Shown here: positions 31,520-41,276 of the stretch, one piece after another
How the letters are laid out: every line of letters begins with the position of its first letter
Numbering within the stretch: the stretch's first letter is position 1
Assembly: GCF_034479555.1 (NCBI RefSeq)
Contig: NZ_CP140151.1
Location: forward strand, 372,001 to 436,000
Direction of reading: 5' to 3'
Source: Chromohalobacter canadensis
GTDB taxonomy: Bacteria > Pseudomonadota > Gammaproteobacteria > Pseudomonadales > Halomonadaceae
DNA length: 64,000 nt
Made by a program: the position numbers and the translations under genes
The notes under the pieces: generated by a model
Told to the model about the DNA's origin: nothing
Databases searched by the model: none
Seen by the model: only the letters and a program-made list of their open reading frames with translations

Positions 31520-32181
31520 TGGCTATCGTCACCGCCTTCTTCGAGCTCATCAGTGGCGACGTCCGGCGCCCAGCCATTGATGACCGCATCGATATCGCGA
31601 TTGTTGTCGCGCATGGCTTGATCGAACTGGTTGCGGAATGTCAGCCCCAGGTTGATACCATTGACGATGACATTGATTACACGCCACTCGCCGTCGCGCT
31701 GATGCAACGTGTAGACCACGGGATAGACATCACCATTGGTGGAGACCACTTCCATGTCGACGCTGGCCTGATCCTCATAACGCCGCTCGCTATCATTATC
31801 GAGCACCCGGATATCGCGATAATCGAACGTCACCAGCCCTTTGGCATAGGTCTCGATCAGCGTCTTACGAAACGTGTCGACGAAACGCGAGCGCTGCTCC
31901 GGCGAGGCATTACTGAAATACCGGCCCATGACGCTGGCGCCGATATAGCGAAAATCGGCCACGTCGTCGAGGCTCTCGTCGACCAGCGACTCAAGCTCTT
32001 CTTCATGCGCGGCGTAATAATCCTTACGCCCCTCCAATTTCTGCATCAACGCTGCCACGTTATCTTCGATCAGCTGCTGAGGCTCCTGCTGGGCCTGTGC
32101 CGTCAATGCCACGCACCATAGGACCGACAGCAATAGTGCACAAAGACTGGAGCGCCGGGGTGTGAATTGCCTTGATGTCAT
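31516..32181 (-). CDS. mlaC: Periplasmic phospholipid carrier MlaC
   Basis: MlaC shuttles phospholipid between the outer-membrane MlaA complex and the inner-membrane MlaFEDB complex. The 221-residue product (Ttg2D/MlaC family) has a cleavable signal peptide with a hydrophobic core (CALLLSVLWCVALTAQA) ending near residue 32. The mature part carries IGASVMGRYFSNASPEQRSRF and WRVINVIVNGINLGLTFRNQF, both typical of the family. It lies between mlaD and mlaB. Confidence 0.95.
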   Translation of the reverse strand: MTSRQFTPRRSSLCALLLSVLWCVALTAQAQQEPQQLIEDNVAALMQKLEGRKDYYAAHEEELESLVDESLDDVADFRYIGASVMGRYFSNASPEQRSRFVDTFRKTLIETYAKGLVTFDYRDIRVLDNDSERRYEDQASVDMEVVSTNGDVYPVVYTLHQRDGEWRVINVIVNGINLGLTFRNQFDQAMRDNNRDIDAVINGWAPDVATDELEEGGDDSQ

Positions 32182-32196
32182 GAAAACCTCCTTGGC

Positions 32197-32661
32197 TCAA
32201 TCGCTTGTCATGTTCGACACGAACTGCTGAATTAATTGCTCCAGCACCAGCGCTTGCTGGGTATCGCGGATGGTGTCGCCTTCTTCGAGCATCTCGGGGT
32301 CACCTCCCACGCTCAGACCGACATATTGCTCACCCAACAACCCCGAGGTGAGAATCGATGCCGTACTGTCCCGCGAGATCTTGCCCTCAAGATCCTCGTC
32401 TAGCTCCATGGTCACGCGAGCATCAAGCCATTCGGTGTCGAGCGCAACGTCGGTAACACGCCCGATGGTCACGCCTGCCATGGCAACTCTAGAGCCTGAT
32501 TTGAGCCCGCCGATATTGGCGAAATTGGCCTGCAGCGTGAATGTGTCCTGCGGTACGCCAAGGCTGATGCCACTGACTCGCAAGCCAAGAAACACCATGC
32601 CTAAAATCCCGGCCAGGACGAACAGCCCCACGCCGAACTCCATCATCTTGCTGCGCTTCAT
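32197..32661 (-). CDS. mlaD: MCE-domain phospholipid transport protein MlaD
   Basis: MlaD forms a hexameric MCE ring in the periplasm, anchored in the inner membrane, through which lipids pass. The 154-residue product has an N-terminal membrane helix at about residues 9-27 and an MCE domain ([23 protein letters not shown]). The C-terminal helix [11 protein letters not shown] is the segment that forms the central hydrophobic pore in the E. coli protein. It overlaps mlaE by 4 bases. Confidence 0.96.
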   Translation of the reverse strand: MKRSKMMEFGVGLFVLAGILGMVFLGLRVSGISLGVPQDTFTLQANFANIGGLKSGSRVAMAGVTIGRVTDVALDTEWLDARVTMELDEDLEGKISRDSTASILTSGLLGEQYVGLSVGGDPEMLEEGDTIRDTQQALVLEQLIQQFVSNMTSD

Positions 32662-33440
32662 CCAAGTTCTCCAAACATCAGCGCGGTCAGCACGAAATCC
32701 AATCCGAGCACCGCCAGGGACGAATAGACTACCGTGCGGGTCGTGGCCCGCGAGATGCCTTCCGACGTCGGGATCAAATCATATCCCTGAAACACCGCAA
32801 TCCATGTAACGACGAGACCGAACACCACGCTCTTAAGCATGCCGTTGAGAATATCGTCGACGAACGCGACACTGCTTTGCATGTTGCTCCAGTAGGAACC
32901 ATCGAACACGCCCAACCACTGCACGCCGACCAGGTACCCACCCCAGATACCGACCACGCTGAAGCCCACGGTCAACAACGGCATCGAGATAAACCCCGCC
33001 CAGAGCCGCGGCGCCACGATGCGCCGCAGCGGATCGATCCCGATCATTTCCATGCTGGTCAACTGCTCGGTCGCTTTCATAAGCCCAATCTCGGCGGTCA
33101 GCGCCGAACCGGCGCGCCCCGCGAACAGCAACGCCGCCACCACCGGCGCGAGCTCACGTAGCAGCGACAGCGCCACCATCTGTCCCAGCGCATCCTCCGC
33201 GCCGAAACCGACCAGGATGGTGTAGCCCTGCAAGCCCAGCACCATGCCGATAAAAAGCCCCGAGACCAGCACGATCGCCAGCGACATGACGCCGATGAAA
33301 TGCATCTGACGCAGCCATAAGTGCCACCCTTCGCGAGAAGGAATGCCCACCGCCGACTGCGCCAGGAACATCGACGCCCGACCCAAGGCACTCAGCGCTT
33401 CGAGCGTACCCCGTCCAAGCGACGCGATAGGACGAATCAT
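32658..33440 (-). CDS. mlaE: Phospholipid ABC transporter permease MlaE
   Basis: MlaE is the integral-membrane permease of the Mla lipid transporter. The 260-residue product has five to six hydrophobic segments. Permease-family motifs include [25 protein letters not shown] (split at residues 109-133) and [16 protein letters not shown], the latter being the cytoplasmic coupling helix. It overlaps both mlaF and mlaD by 4 bases (ATGA junctions). Confidence 0.96.
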   Translation of the reverse strand: MIRPIASLGRGTLEALSALGRASMFLAQSAVGIPSREGWHLWLRQMHFIGVMSLAIVLVSGLFIGMVLGLQGYTILVGFGAEDALGQMVALSLLRELAPVVAALLFAGRAGSALTAEIGLMKATEQLTSMEMIGIDPLRRIVAPRLWAGFISMPLLTVGFSVVGIWGGYLVGVQWLGVFDGSYWSNMQSSVAFVDDILNGMLKSVVFGLVVTWIAVFQGYDLIPTSEGISRATTRTVVYSSLAVLGLDFVLTALMFGELG

Positions 33441-34288
33441 GGACGCTCCCCCTTGGTGGCCAGGATATCGCGATAAAAATCGGGCGCCGGGTAATGAAAT
33501 GGCACCGGGCCATCGGGCTCACCATGCACGAATTGCTTGACACGCGCGTCACGATTGACGTCCAGCGTTTGCGGCGTGCCATGGGCCATGACCTGGCCGT
33601 CGGCGATGATATATACGTAATCGGCGATGGAAAGCGTCTCCTTGATATCGTGCGAGACGATGACTGCGGTCAACCCCAGCGCTTGATTGACCGTCTTGAT
33701 CAACTGCACCAGTACGCCCATAGAAATCGGGTCCTGGCCGACGAAGGGCTCGTCGTAGAGCACCAGCTCGGGATCGAGCGCCACCGCACGCGCCAGCGCC
33801 ACACGCCTGGCCATGCCGCCAGACAGTTCCGCTGGCGACAAGTTGCGCGCACCGCGCAAGCCCACCGCCTGAAGCTTCATCAGCACGATATCGCGCACCA
33901 TGGCTTCCGGCAGGTCGGTATGCACGCGCAGTGGAAAAGCCACGTTCTCGAAAACACTCAGATCCGAAAACAGCGCTCCACTCTGGAACAACATGCCCAT
34001 GCGACGCCGCATTCGAAACAACGCACGGCGAGACAAACCATGCACATCCTCTCCATCGATACACACGCGCCCGGCATCGGGCACTAGCTGACCACCGATC
34101 AACTTGAGCAACGTCGTCTTGCCCGTCCCGCTAGGGCCCATGACCGCAGTAATCTTGCCTTTAGGAATACGCAGATCGACGCCACGAAAGATGTCATTCT
34201 CGCCCCGCGAGAAATGCAACCCCTCGACGTCGACCAGGGTCGTGTCAGTCACGTAACGCTCATCCACGTCTCGATAATTATCGAACAT
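33437..34288 (-). CDS. mlaF: Phospholipid ABC transporter ATP-binding protein MlaF
   Basis: MlaF is the cytoplasmic ATPase that powers the Mla lipid transporter. The 283-residue product has Walker [14 protein letters not shown] near residue 52, the ABC signature [14 protein letters not shown] near residue 153, Walker [15 protein letters not shown] and the switch His in IVSHD. It is the first gene of the minus-strand mlaFEDCB operon and is divergent from kdsD with 144 bases between them. Confidence 0.96.
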   Translation of the reverse strand: MFDNYRDVDERYVTDTTLVDVEGLHFSRGENDIFRGVDLRIPKGKITAVMGPSGTGKTTLLKLIGGQLVPDAGRVCIDGEDVHGLSRRALFRMRRRMGMLFQSGALFSDLSVFENVAFPLRVHTDLPEAMVRDIVLMKLQAVGLRGARNLSPAELSGGMARRVALARAVALDPELVLYDEPFVGQDPISMGVLVQLIKTVNQALGLTAVIVSHDIKETLSIADYVYIIADGQVMAHGTPQTLDVNRDARVKQFVHGEPDGPVPFHYPAPDFYRDILATKGERP

Positions 34289-34324
34289 CGTATCCTAACT
34301 CTAGCGATCACCGCCAGCCTCACC

Positions 34325-34353
34325 TTGCAACACTCTCGGCGAGTGCGTTTAAT
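34325..34353 (+). promoter_or_regulatory. Candidate sigma-70 promoter of the kdsD-kdsC-lptCAB operon
   Basis: TTGCAA (34325-34330), a 17-base spacer and TTTAAT (34348-34353) match the sigma-70 consensus at 4 of 6 and 5 of 6 positions. It lies about 80 bases before kdsD. Confidence 0.6.
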
Positions 34354-34432
34354 GAGCGCCCCAATTCGCTCGCCACTCCCCAGGAGTCAGCGATGCTTGA
34401 GCCCAAGGCCGCTAAGGGCAACAATCACTACC

Positions 34433-35413
34433 ATGAACACTGTTACCGATTACGATTATCGAGCTAGCGCGCGACGCACGCTGACACTTGAATCGCAGGC
34501 CATCGCCGCTTTGGTCGAACGCCTCGATGAGGCCTTCGACCACGCCTGTCGATTGCTCCTAGCCTGCGAAGGACGTGTCGTTGTCACCGGCATGGGTAAA
34601 TCCGGGCACGTCGCCCGCAAGATCGCGGCGACGCTGGCCAGTACCGGCACGCCGGCCTTCTTCGTCCACCCTGGCGAGGCCAGCCACGGCGACATGGGTA
34701 TGATCACGTCCCGTGACGTCGTCCTGGCACTCTCCAACTCGGGCGAGACGGCCGAGGTCACAGCACTATTGCCGCTTCTCAAGCGCATGGGCGCCCCTCT
34801 GGTCAGCATGACCGGGCGCGCCGGCTCGACGCTATCACGTCACGCCGAAGCACATTTGGATACCGCCGTGGCCCGCGAGGCCTGCCCCCTCGACCTCGCG
34901 CCGACTACTTCGACGACCGCCGCGCTGGCCATGGGCGATGCCCTGGCGGTGGCCCTGCTCGAGGCACGCGGATTCACCGCCGAGGACTTCGCCCTATCAC
35001 ACCCCGGCGGCAGCCTGGGACGACGTCTGTTGCTCAAGGTCGAAGATCTCATGCATCACGGCGAGCGCCTGCCCTGTGTCCCGCTGGGCAGCCCGCTACG
35101 CGACGCCCTGCTGGAGATCACCCGTCAGGGCTTGGGCTTTACTTGCGTGATCGATGACGCCGGTCATCTGGCTGGCATTTATACTGATGGCGACCTGCGG
35201 CGCACTCTCGACCAGCACGACGACCTGCGCCGTCTGCGCGTCGATGATGTCATGACCCACGGCGGCAAGACGATCCGGCCGGAATTACTCGCCGCCGAGG
35301 CTGTCAGGATCATGGAAGACAACCGCATCACGGCGCTCGCCGTGGTCGACGACGCCGGACGACCGGTCGGCGCACTGCACATGCACGACCTATTGGCCAG
35401 CGGCGTCATTTGA
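34433..35413 (+). CDS. kdsD: D-arabinose-5-phosphate isomerase
   Basis: KdsD interconverts ribulose-5-phosphate and arabinose-5-phosphate, the first step to Kdo of the LPS inner core. The 326-residue product has an N-terminal SIS domain (VVVTGMGKSGHVARKIAATLASTG and ALSNSGETAEV) and two C-terminal CBS repeats (ending HMHDLLASG). I use the ATG at 34433; the frame is open further upstream into the mlaF region but without homology. It heads an operon with kdsC and lptCAB, as in E. coli. Confidence 0.95.
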   Translation: MNTVTDYDYRASARRTLTLESQAIAALVERLDEAFDHACRLLLACEGRVVVTGMGKSGHVARKIAATLASTGTPAFFVHPGEASHGDMGMITSRDVVLALSNSGETAEVTALLPLLKRMGAPLVSMTGRAGSTLSRHAEAHLDTAVAREACPLDLAPTTSTTAALAMGDALAVALLEARGFTAEDFALSHPGGSLGRRLLLKVEDLMHHGERLPCVPLGSPLRDALLEITRQGLGFTCVIDDAGHLAGIYTDGDLRRTLDQHDDLRRLRVDDVMTHGGKTIRPELLAAEAVRIMEDNRITALAVVDDAGRPVGALHMHDLLASGVI

Positions 35414-35421
35414 GGAGCCCC

Positions 35422-35964
35422 ATGACGTACCCCGACGATTGGCGCGACAAGGCACGCCACGTCCGCCTCCTTGCACTGGACGTGGACGGCGTGCTCACCG
35501 ACGGCACACTGCATTTTCAAAGCGATGGCCAGGAAACCAAGAGCTTCAACATCCTCGACGGCCTCGGCATCAAGCTGCTGCAGCAAAGCGGCATCGCCGT
35601 GGCGCTGATCACGGGGCGTGAATCACCCATGGTCAGCCGGCGTGCCGAAGCGCTGGGCATCGCCCACGTCGCACAAGGCCGCGAGGATAAACTAGTGGCG
35701 CTCACCGCCCTATGCGAACAGCTCGACCTGCCGCTGGACGCGGTCGCCTATTGTGGCGACGACTTGCCCGATCTGGCCGCGATTCGCGCTGCGGGACTCG
35801 GCCTGAGCGTGAACAATGCACCGGAATATGTCCGTGTGCACGCCGACTGGATTCCTGAGCGCTCGGGCGGCCAAGGTGCAGTACGCGAGATCTGCGACGC
35901 CCTGCTGAGCTGCCAGGGACGGTGGGATGCTTGTCTCGCGCCCTATCTCGATGGCCAAGGATGA
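35422..35964 (+). CDS. kdsC: 3-deoxy-D-manno-octulosonate 8-phosphate phosphatase
   Basis: KdsC removes phosphate from Kdo-8-phosphate in LPS core synthesis. The 180-residue HAD phosphatase has the catalytic DVDGVLTDG motif with nucleophile Asp20 and acid Asp22, ALITGRES as motif II, and YCGDDLPDL as the metal-binding motif IV. The ATG at 35422 follows GAGGAG at a good spacing; a TTG at 35410 overlapping kdsD is less likely. Its stop overlaps the lptC start (ATGA). Confidence 0.96.
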   Translation: MTYPDDWRDKARHVRLLALDVDGVLTDGTLHFQSDGQETKSFNILDGLGIKLLQQSGIAVALITGRESPMVSRRAEALGIAHVAQGREDKLVALTALCEQLDLPLDAVAYCGDDLPDLAAIRAAGLGLSVNNAPEYVRVHADWIPERSGGQGAVREICDALLSCQGRWDACLAPYLDGQG

Positions 35965-36560
35965 AGCGCGTCATGCCGACTTTTCTGTCTTCTCGCAAAT
36001 GGGCCCGCGTAGGGCTACTGCTCGTACTCGTCGCCCTGGGCATCGGCCTCGCCATCGTCGAACAACGTGATTCTTCTTCACCTGGCCCGGTCCCCAGCGA
36101 TGACGCGGGCGAGCCCGATTACTACCTCGAAGGCGTCACCATGACGCGCTTCAACGCACAAGGCATTCCCCATCAAACGCTTAAATCGCCGCGCCTCGTG
36201 CATACCCCCGTCGACGACATCATTCGTGCTGACTCACCGACAGCCAAAGTGCGCGACGAAGCAGGACGTAAGTGGGACATCTCCGGCGACAAAGGAAGCC
36301 TGGGACCGCAACGCGATCTGCTCACACTGACCGGGAACGCCCAGCTCCTACAACCCGAACAGGGCTGGCGCCTCGACACCGACGTGCTGTACTACCAGTC
36401 CAGCGATGGCCACGCCTGGAGTGACACCGAGGCCGTGTTGCGGCAGCATGAGCAACGCGTGCGCGGCAATCGCTTCGATGCCTGGATCGACACCGATCAA
36501 GCGCGCCTAAGCGGTGATGTGCGAGGCCACCATCCACAGCCTGCCGAGGACGAATCATGA
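35961..36560 (+). CDS. lptC: LPS export protein LptC
   Basis: LptC is the bitopic inner-membrane component that passes LPS from LptB2FG to the periplasmic bridge LptA. The 199-residue product has a membrane helix at about residues 16-33 followed by a beta-jellyroll domain (DDAGEPDYYLEGVTMTRFNA ... LTLTGNAQLLQPEQGWRLDT). I start at the ATG overlapping the kdsC stop. Sequence conservation is low across the family, so the operon context kdsC-lptC-lptA-lptB is important support. Confidence 0.93.
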   Translation: MKRVMPTFLSSRKWARVGLLLVLVALGIGLAIVEQRDSSSPGPVPSDDAGEPDYYLEGVTMTRFNAQGIPHQTLKSPRLVHTPVDDIIRADSPTAKVRDEAGRKWDISGDKGSLGPQRDLLTLTGNAQLLQPEQGWRLDTDVLYYQSSDGHAWSDTEAVLRQHEQRVRGNRFDAWIDTDQARLSGDVRGHHPQPAEDES

Positions 36561-37081
36561 TGACACGACCATTGACGACGGCACTGGCATGCGCCGCGCT
36601 GGGACTCACCAGCCACGCAGCACTAGCGCTGGAAAGCGATGCCAGCCAGCCTATCGAGATCGCCGCCGAGCAGTTGGATCTCGACGACAACGCCGGCACC
36701 GCGGTCTACACCGGTGATGTCGACATGCAACAAGGCAGCATGCAGCTGACGGCCGCGCGCGTGGAAATCGAACGCGACGCGCAGGGTGAAGTCTCCACGG
36801 TCACCGCACATGGCGGCGGTGGCGAGCGCGCCTATCTCGAACAACAGCCGGCACCGGACGAACCGGTGGCCAAGGGCTGGGGCGATACGGTGATCTATCA
36901 TGCCGCCGAGCGTCGCGTGGAGCTCATCGACAATGCCGAGCTGCACCAGGCCCGGGATACCTTCAATGGTGCCTATGTCGAATACTTCCTCGATCGCCGC
37001 CAGGTTCAGGCTCGCTCCGCCGATGATGGCGATGGCGATCAGCGCGTTCGCATGACGCTAACGCCCCGCGACAGCGAGTAG
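36557..37081 (+). CDS. lptA: LPS transport periplasmic protein LptA
   Basis: LptA polymerises into the beta-jellyroll bridge that carries LPS across the periplasm. The 174-residue product has a signal peptide ending near residue 25 (TSHAALA) and the OstA-like repeat pattern (PIEIAAEQLDLDDNAGTAVYTGDV, then MQLTAARVEI). Its ATG overlaps the lptC stop (ATGA) and lptB follows after 48 bases. Confidence 0.94.
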   Translation: MMTRPLTTALACAALGLTSHAALALESDASQPIEIAAEQLDLDDNAGTAVYTGDVDMQQGSMQLTAARVEIERDAQGEVSTVTAHGGGGERAYLEQQPAPDEPVAKGWGDTVIYHAAERRVELIDNAELHQARDTFNGAYVEYFLDRRQVQARSADDGDGDQRVRMTLTPRDSE

Positions 37082-37129
37082 TGACGTGCCTCGTGATTCA
37101 CTCCCCCCGTTAGGTAGGACCCGACGCCC

Positions 37130-37855
37130 ATGAAGACCCTGAGTGCCGCCAACCTCGCCAAGAGCTACAAAGGCCGCCGCGTGGTACATGACATCAGCCT
37201 GACCATACGTCAGGGCAGCATTGTCGGCCTGCTCGGCCCTAATGGCGCCGGCAAGACCACCTCGTTCTACATGATTGTCGGGCTGGTAGGCGCCGATGCC
37301 GGCAGCGTGCACATCGACGAACGCAACCTCTCGCATTCCGCCATGCACGAACGCGCCCGCGCCGGTATCGGTTATCTTCCCCAGGAAGCCTCGATCTTTC
37401 GCAAGCTTTCGGTCGCCGACAACATCATGGCGATTCTCGAGACGCGCCGCGATCTCGACAAGGCTGCACGCAAGGCGCAACTCGAACGCCTCCTTGAGGA
37501 GTTTCACGTCACCCATATTCGTGACAACCCCGGCATGAGCCTGTCCGGGGGCGAACGTCGTCGCGTGGAAATCGCCCGCGCCCTGGCCACCGAACCCGCC
37601 TTCATCCTCCTCGACGAACCCTTCGCCGGAGTCGACCCAATCTCCGTTGGCGAGATCAAGAGCATCATCCGGCAATTGCGTGATCGTGATATTGGCGTCT
37701 TGATCACCGACCACAACGTACGTGAAACCCTGGATATCTGTGACAACGCCTATATCGTCGGCGACGGTCAGATCATCGCCGAAGGACATGCCGAGGCCAT
37801 ACTCGCCAACCAGAAAGTACGCGACGTCTATCTCGGCCATGAGTTTCGATTGTAA
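37130..37855 (+). CDS. lptB: LPS export ABC transporter ATP-binding protein LptB
   Basis: LptB is the ATPase of the LptB2FG complex that extracts LPS from the inner membrane. The 241-residue product has Walker [17 protein letters not shown] at about residues 37-52, the signature [15 protein letters not shown] near residue 139, Walker [14 protein letters not shown] and the switch His in ITDHN. The C-terminal [20 protein letters not shown] is typical of LptB. lptF and lptG are not nearby. Confidence 0.97.
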   Translation: MKTLSAANLAKSYKGRRVVHDISLTIRQGSIVGLLGPNGAGKTTSFYMIVGLVGADAGSVHIDERNLSHSAMHERARAGIGYLPQEASIFRKLSVADNIMAILETRRDLDKAARKAQLERLLEEFHVTHIRDNPGMSLSGGERRRVEIARALATEPAFILLDEPFAGVDPISVGEIKSIIRQLRDRDIGVLITDHNVRETLDICDNAYIVGDGQIIAEGHAEAILANQKVRDVYLGHEFRL

Positions 37856-37891
37856 ACGCAAACTACTGGAACCGCCGCGTGCTTATATAAA

Positions 37892-37908
37892 TGGCATGAT
37901 TGTTGCTT
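37892..37908 (+). promoter_or_regulatory. Candidate sigma-54 promoter upstream of rpoN
   Basis: TGGCAT-GATTG-TTGCTT matches the -24/-12 consensus TGGCAC-N5-TTGCW with one mismatch and exact GG/GC spacing. It points at rpoN, whose ATG is 72 bases downstream. Whether it is an active promoter or a binding site for autorepression is unknown. Confidence 0.55.
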
Positions 37909-37979
37909 CCATTCTTGCAAGTAGCGTCGTCGCGAGATAACGTACGGGCACCGTTTCAGGAAGCGATGATCGATTTTCC

Positions 37980-39410
37980 ATGTCCATGAAACCCACCTTG
38001 CAGCTTCGCGTCGGCACACAGCTGACGATGACGCCCCAGTTACAGCAAGCCATTCAGCTCTTGCAGCTTTCTACGCTGGATTTGCGACAGGAGATCCAGC
38101 AAGCCTTGGATTCCAACCCCATGCTGGAGCTCGAAGACGACTTCGAAGAACGCGAGGTCAGCGAGACGCAGGAGGAGGATGACTGGACGAACGACATCCC
38201 CGAGAACTTGTCGCTGGATAGCGAATGGAGTGATACCTACCAGGACACAGGCCCCTCACTGACGGGAGGCGGAGGCAGCGAGGAAGGCCCTGATATAGAG
38301 CGAAATACGGCGCATACCAGTCTTCACGACCATCTGGCCTGGCAACTCGCCATGGCCGATATGACACCGCGCGAACGTGATATTGCCGAAAGCCTGATCG
38401 ATGCCATGGGGGCCGACGGCTACCTCACCCTGCCCCTCGACGAGCTTGTCGACGGTTTGCGCGGCCAAGGCCTTTCGGGGCTCAAGGTGGGCGATGTCGA
38501 ACACGTCATGATGCGTGTACAGCAGTTCGATCCCACCGGAGTCGGCGCCCGCGATCTACGCGAGTGCCTGTTGCTACAGCTCGGCGCCCTCCCTGAAAAC
38601 ATGCCGCTGCTAACCCAGGCCAAGCGGTTAGTACGCCAGTTCCTCGAATCTCTCGCCGGCAACGACCGTAAATTGCTCAAGCGACGTTTGCGCCTCGACG
38701 AGGAAGAACTCGATCACGTCATTACCCTCATCCGGTCGCTCGATCCGCGCCCCGGCCTCGCCTTCGAGGATAGCAGCAACGATTATGTCATCCCCGATCT
38801 CGTCGCACGGCGGATCCGACAGGAATGGCGCATTGAGCTCAATCCCGAAGCCTTGCCCCGCGTGCGCATCCAGCCGGATTACGCCGCGCTCATCAAGCGT
38901 GCCGACAAGAGCGACGATAACACCTTCCTCAAGCAGCACCTGCAAGAAGCCAAATGGCTGCTCAAGAGCCTTTCGAGCCGTAACGATACCTTGCTGCGCG
39001 TGGGCCAGGAGATCATGGCGCGCCAGCTCGATTTCCTCGAACGCGGCGAGGAAGCCATGAAACCGTTGATCCTGGCGGATATCGCCGGGGCGGTAGACAT
39101 GCACGAGTCGACTATCTCCCGCGTGACCACGCAGAAATTCATCCATACCCCGCGCGGCGTCTTTGAACTCAAGTATTTCTTTTCCAGCCATGTCGGGGGG
39201 CAAGGCGAAACCGACGCCCATTCCAGCACCGCGATTCGTGCACGCTTGAAGAAATTGATCGGCGACGAGCCGCCACGCAAGCCTCTATCCGATAGCAAGC
39301 TCGTCGACCTGCTGGCCCAGGACGGTATTCCGGTCGCACGACGCACCGTCGCCAAGTACCGCGAAGCGTTGGGCATCCCCTCCTCCAGCGAGCGCAAGCG
39401 ACTCACCTGA
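37980..39410 (+). CDS. rpoN: RNA polymerase sigma-54 factor
   Basis: RpoN directs transcription from -24/-12 promoters and needs AAA+ activators. The 476-residue product has region I rich in Gln and Leu (LTMTPQLQQAIQLLQLS), an acidic region II, the core-binding domain, the DNA-binding helix-turn-helix region with HESTISRVTTQK, and the C-terminal RpoN box ARRTVAKYRE near residue 458. The start MSMKPTLQLRVGTQL fits the family. It lies between lptB and hpf, the conserved gammaproteobacterial position, and has its own possible sigma-54 site upstream. Confidence 0.97.
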   Translation: MSMKPTLQLRVGTQLTMTPQLQQAIQLLQLSTLDLRQEIQQALDSNPMLELEDDFEEREVSETQEEDDWTNDIPENLSLDSEWSDTYQDTGPSLTGGGGSEEGPDIERNTAHTSLHDHLAWQLAMADMTPRERDIAESLIDAMGADGYLTLPLDELVDGLRGQGLSGLKVGDVEHVMMRVQQFDPTGVGARDLRECLLLQLGALPENMPLLTQAKRLVRQFLESLAGNDRKLLKRRLRLDEEELDHVITLIRSLDPRPGLAFEDSSNDYVIPDLVARRIRQEWRIELNPEALPRVRIQPDYAALIKRADKSDDNTFLKQHLQEAKWLLKSLSSRNDTLLRVGQEIMARQLDFLERGEEAMKPLILADIAGAVDMHESTISRVTTQKFIHTPRGVFELKYFFSSHVGGQGETDAHSSTAIRARLKKLIGDEPPRKPLSDSKLVDLLAQDGIPVARRTVAKYREALGIPSSSERKRLT

Positions 39411-39546
39411 ACGTGGGCGGATTGCACGTGTCGGCCACGCTGCGTAGACTCGCCGCGGCCTTCGTTATCCAGCGCTTGTCTAGGGCTATGCAGCGCTCTA
39501 AAAAGGGTTACAATCGAAGTGCCAACCGATGGAATAGGAGCGTGCC

Positions 39547-39855
39547 ATGCAAGCCAATATCACCGGTCATCACATCGAACTGACCGATGCTCTACGCGAC
39601 TACGTCAATGAAAAGCTCGCGCGTCTGGAACGCCACTATGACAACATCACCACCGTCCAGGTCACGTTATCCATCGAGAAGGAACGTCACCTGGCTGCAT
39701 GCACGCTTCATGCCGCAGGCGCGGACCTGCACGCCGATACACAAAGCGACGACATGTACGCCGCTATCGACGCCCTAACCGACAAGCTCGACCGTCAGCT
39801 CGTCAAACACAAGGAAAAGGTGCAGGCACGCGCTCAGGGCGCCGGTGCCCGTTAA
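39547..39855 (+). CDS. hpf: Ribosome hibernation promoting factor (short form)
   Basis: HPF binds inactive ribosomes and promotes their dimerisation in stationary phase. The 102-residue product begins MQANITGHHIELTDALRDYV and has the S30AE pattern KLARLERHYDNITTVQVTLS. At this length it is the short form without a dimerisation domain. AATAGGAG provides the ribosome-binding site, and TACAAT at 39509-39514 is a possible -10 without a clear -35. Confidence 0.95.
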   Translation: MQANITGHHIELTDALRDYVNEKLARLERHYDNITTVQVTLSIEKERHLAACTLHAAGADLHADTQSDDMYAAIDALTDKLDRQLVKHKEKVQARAQGAGAR

Positions 39856-39861
39856 TTCGCC

Positions 39862-40338
39862 ATGATATTGGAAAGCATCCTACCCCCCGAGCGCGCACTC
39901 TTCGGCGTTGCCGGGGGGAGCAAGAAGCGCGTGCTGGAATTTTTCAGCACCTTTATCGCACAGAATACCCCGAGCCTCGATAGCCAGGAAGTCTTCGGAC
40001 GTCTGATTGGCCGCGAACGATTGGGCAGCACCGGTATCGGCAATGGCGTCGCTATCCCGCATGCGCGCAATCCGCATTGCAAGGAGCCGATTGCCGGCTT
40101 TCTACGCTTGCAGGAGCCCATCGACTTCGATGCCACCGATGGCGACCCCGTCGACTTGATCTTCGTCCTGCTGGTGCCAGAAGAAGCCGACGATGCGCAT
40201 CTGTCGTTGCTTGCTCAGGTTGCCGCCATCATGAACGATAGCGCCATCCGCACCAAGCTGCGTCAGGCACAGACCCAGCGGCAGCTCTACGATACTTTGC
40301 TCGAGGCCATCCGCCAGCACGATACCAGCGCAAACTGA
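39862..40338 (+). CDS. ptsN: Nitrogen PTS enzyme IIA-Ntr
   Basis: PtsN is the terminal phosphoacceptor of the nitrogen-related phosphotransferase system and regulates potassium uptake and other processes by protein contact. The 158-residue product has the EIIA motif GVAIPHARN with phosphorylatable His67. It follows hpf by 6 bases and lies upstream of rapZ and npr, which encodes its phosphodonor. Confidence 0.96.
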   Translation: MILESILPPERALFGVAGGSKKRVLEFFSTFIAQNTPSLDSQEVFGRLIGRERLGSTGIGNGVAIPHARNPHCKEPIAGFLRLQEPIDFDATDGDPVDLIFVLLVPEEADDAHLSLLAQVAAIMNDSAIRTKLRQAQTQRQLYDTLLEAIRQHDTSAN

Positions 40339-40379
40339 CATCTGCGTAAACTGATACTCGCGCAATACAAGGGGTGCCC

Positions 40380-41276
40380 ATGCAGCTCGTGATCATCAGC
40401 GGCCGTTCCGGCTCCGGCAAATCAATTGCCCTGCAGGCACTCGAGGATCTCGGCTACTACGCGATCGACAACCTGCCGGCCAGTCTCATGGCGCCCCTGA
40501 TCGATGAGCTGCGTGAAGGCCCCCCGTCCCGCACGCATATCGCGGTCAGTATCGACGCGCGCAACCTTCCCGACGCCCTGAGACGCTTTCCGGTTCTGCT
40601 CGAAGAGATCCGCGCCCGGGGCATTCAGTGCCAGGTCGTCTATTTGACCGCCGACTCGCGCATACTGCTCGAGCGCTATTCGGCGACGCGACGTCGACAT
40701 CCGCTGACGCGAACCAGCGAAATGACGCTTGCCGAGGCCATCGAGCAGGAACAGACCTACCTTTCGTCGATTCGCGATATCGCCGATTTGGTCATCGACA
40801 CCTCGAGCCTGTCTGTGCATGAGCTGCGTGGGCGCATCGCCGAGCAGGTAGCCCGTCATAGCGGTCGACACCTGACCTTGACGTTCGAGTCGTTCGGCTA
40901 CAAGCGCGGTGTCCCGCTGGATGCCGACATGGTGTTCGATGCTCGCTGCCTGCCAAACCCTTACTGGGACCCTCAGCTGCGCGGTTTCGACGGTCGCGAT
41001 TCACAAATCATCACGTTTCTCGAAGCTTACCCCGACGTACATGCCATGGCCGACGATATACGTCAGTGGCTGGAACGCTGGCTCCCCGCCTATGTTGCCA
41101 GCAACCGCAGTTATTTGACCGTCGCGATCGGCTGCACCGGTGGACAGCACCGCTCGGTATACCTGATCGAAGGGCTGGCCCGGTATTTTGCGACGCAAAT
41201 GAGTGGCGTCCGTCTACGCCATCGCGAACTGGGTGTGCAAGCAGCATTGCCGGAGAATGGCGATGCCGCGTCGTAG
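40380..41276 (+). CDS. rapZ: RNase adapter protein RapZ
   Basis: RapZ is a nucleotide-binding protein which in E. coli presents the small RNA GlmZ to RNase E and so controls glucosamine-6-phosphate synthase. The 298-residue product has Walker A GRSGSGKS at residues 8-15 and the C-terminal signature VAIGCTGGQHRSVYLIEGLAR. The ATG at 40380 is preceded by AAGGGG; a GTG two codons earlier is an alternative. Whether GlmZ/GlmY RNAs exist in this organism cannot be seen here. It overlaps npr by 14 bases. Confidence 0.95.
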   Translation: MQLVIISGRSGSGKSIALQALEDLGYYAIDNLPASLMAPLIDELREGPPSRTHIAVSIDARNLPDALRRFPVLLEEIRARGIQCQVVYLTADSRILLERYSATRRRHPLTRTSEMTLAEAIEQEQTYLSSIRDIADLVIDTSSLSVHELRGRIAEQVARHSGRHLTLTFESFGYKRGVPLDADMVFDARCLPNPYWDPQLRGFDGRDSQIITFLEAYPDVHAMADDIRQWLERWLPAYVASNRSYLTVAIGCTGGQHRSVYLIEGLARYFATQMSGVRLRHRELGVQAALPENGDAAS

